Source: Acidobacteriota bacterium
Lineage (GTDB): Bacteria; Acidobacteriota; Holophagae; Holophagales; Holophagaceae
Reading direction: 5' to 3'
DNA length: 6,013 bases
NCBI GenBank assembly: GCA_021778785.1
Contig: JAJYBX010000139.1
Location: forward strand, 1 to 6,013
Below the pieces are notes generated by a model. It saw nothing but the letters and a program-made list of their open reading frames with translations, had not been told where the DNA came from and searched no databases. Below, one piece after another: positions 5,293-6,013 of this stretch; position 1 is the stretch's first letter; every line of letters begins with the position of its first letter. Made by a program: the position numbers and the translations under genes.

Positions 5293-5640
5293 TCACTGGC
5301 AGAGCCTGCCCCCCAGCGGCTTCCCGCCCAGCAGATGGAAGTGGAGGTGGAACACCGACTGGCCGGAATCAGGCCCGCAATTGGTGAGCAGCCGCCAGCC
5401 GCTCTCCAGCACGCCGGCCTCCTCCGCCAGGCGGACCGCCACCTGGGGGATCCGGCCCACGGCCGCCGCGATCTGGGGCGTCATGTCGCAGAGGCCCTCG
5501 CAGTGGCCCTTGGGAATGAGCAGCAGATGCACGGGCGCCTGGGGGAAGATGTCCTTGAATGCCAGAATGGCGTCGTCCTCGTACACCACCGCGGCCGGGA
5601 TCTCCTTCGCCGCGATCTTGCAGAACAGGCATTCGCTCAT
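5293..5640 (-). CDS. hinT: Histidine triad (HIT/HINT) nucleotide-binding hydrolase
   Basis: The 115-residue protein has the normal size of the HINT branch. It starts with the family's FCKI-AAKEIPA segment (residues 6-16), followed by YEDD-AILAFKDIFPQAPVHLLLIPK (20-44), and ends with GQSVFHLHFHLLGG, whose H98, H100 and H102 form the histidine triad; H100 is the expected nucleophile. E. coli HinT has the same order of motifs. Known role: cytoplasmic hydrolysis of adenosine phosphoramidates and aminoacyl-adenylates; the physiological substrate is often unclear. The ATG at 5640 is chosen because the homology begins there and AAGGGGGG lies six bases upstream; longer in-frame starts up to 6003 run antisense through trmL and are not credible. 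The gene is divergent from trmL with start codons 12 bases apart, so its promoter must lie inside the trmL coding region. Confidence 0.93.
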   Translation of the reverse strand: MSECLFCKIAAKEIPAAVVYEDDAILAFKDIFPQAPVHLLLIPKGHCEGLCDMTPQIAAAVGRIPQVAVRLAEEAGVLESGWRLLTNCGPDSGQSVFHLHFHLLGGKPLGGRLCQ

Positions 5641-5655
5641 CGGGGTCCCCCCTTG
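5641..5655. promoter_or_regulatory. Overlapping initiation regions of hinT and trmL
   Basis: Only 12 bases separate the hinT ATG (5640, minus) from the trmL TTG (5653, plus). The palindrome GGGGTCCCC (5642-5650) gives a G-rich run on both strands: GGGG at 5642-5645 sits seven bases before the trmL TTG, and on the minus strand AAGGGGGG (5654-5647) sits six bases before the hinT ATG and overlaps the trmL start codon. There is no room for promoters between the genes. Confidence 0.6.
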
Positions 5656-6013
5656 TTCCACATCATTCTCCATCAGCCCGAGATTCCGCAGAATACCGGA
5701 AGCATCGGCCGTCTCTGCGTGAACAACGGGGCGAAGCTTCACCTCGTCCACCCGCTGGGGTTCGAGGTGACCGACTACTACCTGCGCCGGGCCGGCCTGG
5801 ACTACTGGGAGAAGCTGAACCCCACGCACTACGCCGACTGGGAGGACTTCCTGGCCCGCAGCCCGGCGAAGCGCCTCTGGTTCTTCAGCACCAAGGGCGA
5901 CCGGCGGCACACCCAGGTGCCCTGGGAATACGGCGACGGCCTGGTCTTCGGCCGCGAGACCCGGGGGCTGCCCGAGGAGATCCTCCGCGCCCATCCGGAC
6001 CACCTGGTGCGCA
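5653..6013 (+). CDS. trmL: tRNA (cytidine(34)/uridine(34)-2'-O)-methyltransferase TrmL (N-terminal part, cut by window edge)
   Basis: The visible 120 codons encode the start of a SPOUT (SpoU-class) methyltransferase. It begins MFHIILHQPEIPQNTGSIGR, which matches the TrmL pattern of a first strand, P-x-IP-NTG and an R (motif 1), followed by LVHPLGFE (residues 31-38), LRRAGLDYW (44-52), FFSTKG (77-82) and LVFGRETRGLP (97-107, motif 2). Motif 3 and the C-terminal knot lie beyond the window. Known role: transfer of a methyl group from S-adenosylmethionine to the ribose 2'-oxygen of the wobble nucleotide of certain leucine tRNAs, in the cytoplasm. TTG at 5653 is chosen because it aligns exactly with the usual first residue, there is no in-frame ATG nearby upstream, and GGGG lies seven bases before it. 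The gene is divergent from hinT. Its promoter must lie inside hinT. Confidence 0.9.
   Translation, partial: MFHIILHQPEIPQNTGSIGRLCVNNGAKLHLVHPLGFEVTDYYLRRAGLDYWEKLNPTHYADWEDFLARSPAKRLWFFSTKGDRRHTQVPWEYGDGLVFGRETRGLPEEILRAHPDHLVR

Noticed and set aside
5298..5310. GGCAG-AGC-CTGCC inverted repeat at the end of hinT as a terminator
   Set aside because: It lies inside the last codons of hinT rather than after the stop, has only five base pairs, and no T-run follows.
5641..6003. Longer hinT starting upstream, up to 6003
   Set aside because: The extension is antisense to the well-conserved trmL reading frame and has no HIT-family similarity. The normal HINT start is at 5640.

Overview
This GC-rich window (6013 bases) comes from a Gram-negative (diderm) bacterium: the first gene encodes the start of an outer-membrane sugar porin with a signal peptide. 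The GC-rich codon use and gene repertoire would fit an acidobacterium of the Holophaga/Geothrix type, but that is an impression from composition and protein style, not a demonstrated assignment.

Layout. (1) Positions 1-2124, minus strand: a GH13 alpha-glucosidase followed 76 bases downstream by a LamB-type porin, which runs off the left edge. (2) Positions 2125-2546: a divergent control region with two clear LacI/GalR-type operators, a short direct repeat and a pair of mutually exclusive hairpins. (3) Positions 2547-4642, plus strand: a glucokinase and a LacI-family repressor, probably one transcript. (4) Positions 4671-5099, minus strand: a small HdrC-like protein with two 4Fe-4S clusters, convergent with the repressor gene and preceded by a CRP/FNR-family palindrome. 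(5) Positions 5293-5640, minus strand: the HIT-family nucleotide hydrolase hinT. (6) Positions 5653 to the right edge, plus strand: trmL, a tRNA wobble-ribose methyltransferase that starts with TTG only 12 bases from the hinT start codon.

How the parts fit. The left two thirds read as a compact alpha-glucoside utilisation locus. The porin admits oligosaccharides through the outer membrane, the alpha-glucosidase (no signal peptide, so probably cytoplasmic) releases glucose, glucokinase makes glucose 6-phosphate, and the LacI-type protein probably represses both divergent units through the operators between them. No inner-membrane sugar transporter is visible; it must lie outside the window. 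The right third is unrelated housekeeping and redox material: a solitary HdrC-like protein without its usual HdrB partner, and the hinT/trmL pair with overlapping start regions.

I found no CRISPR array, insertion sequence, tRNA, rRNA or obvious new defence system. The most useful leads are the operator architecture, the alternative hairpins in the glucokinase leader, the CRP-like site before the orphan HdrC-like gene, and the overlapping initiation regions of hinT and trmL.
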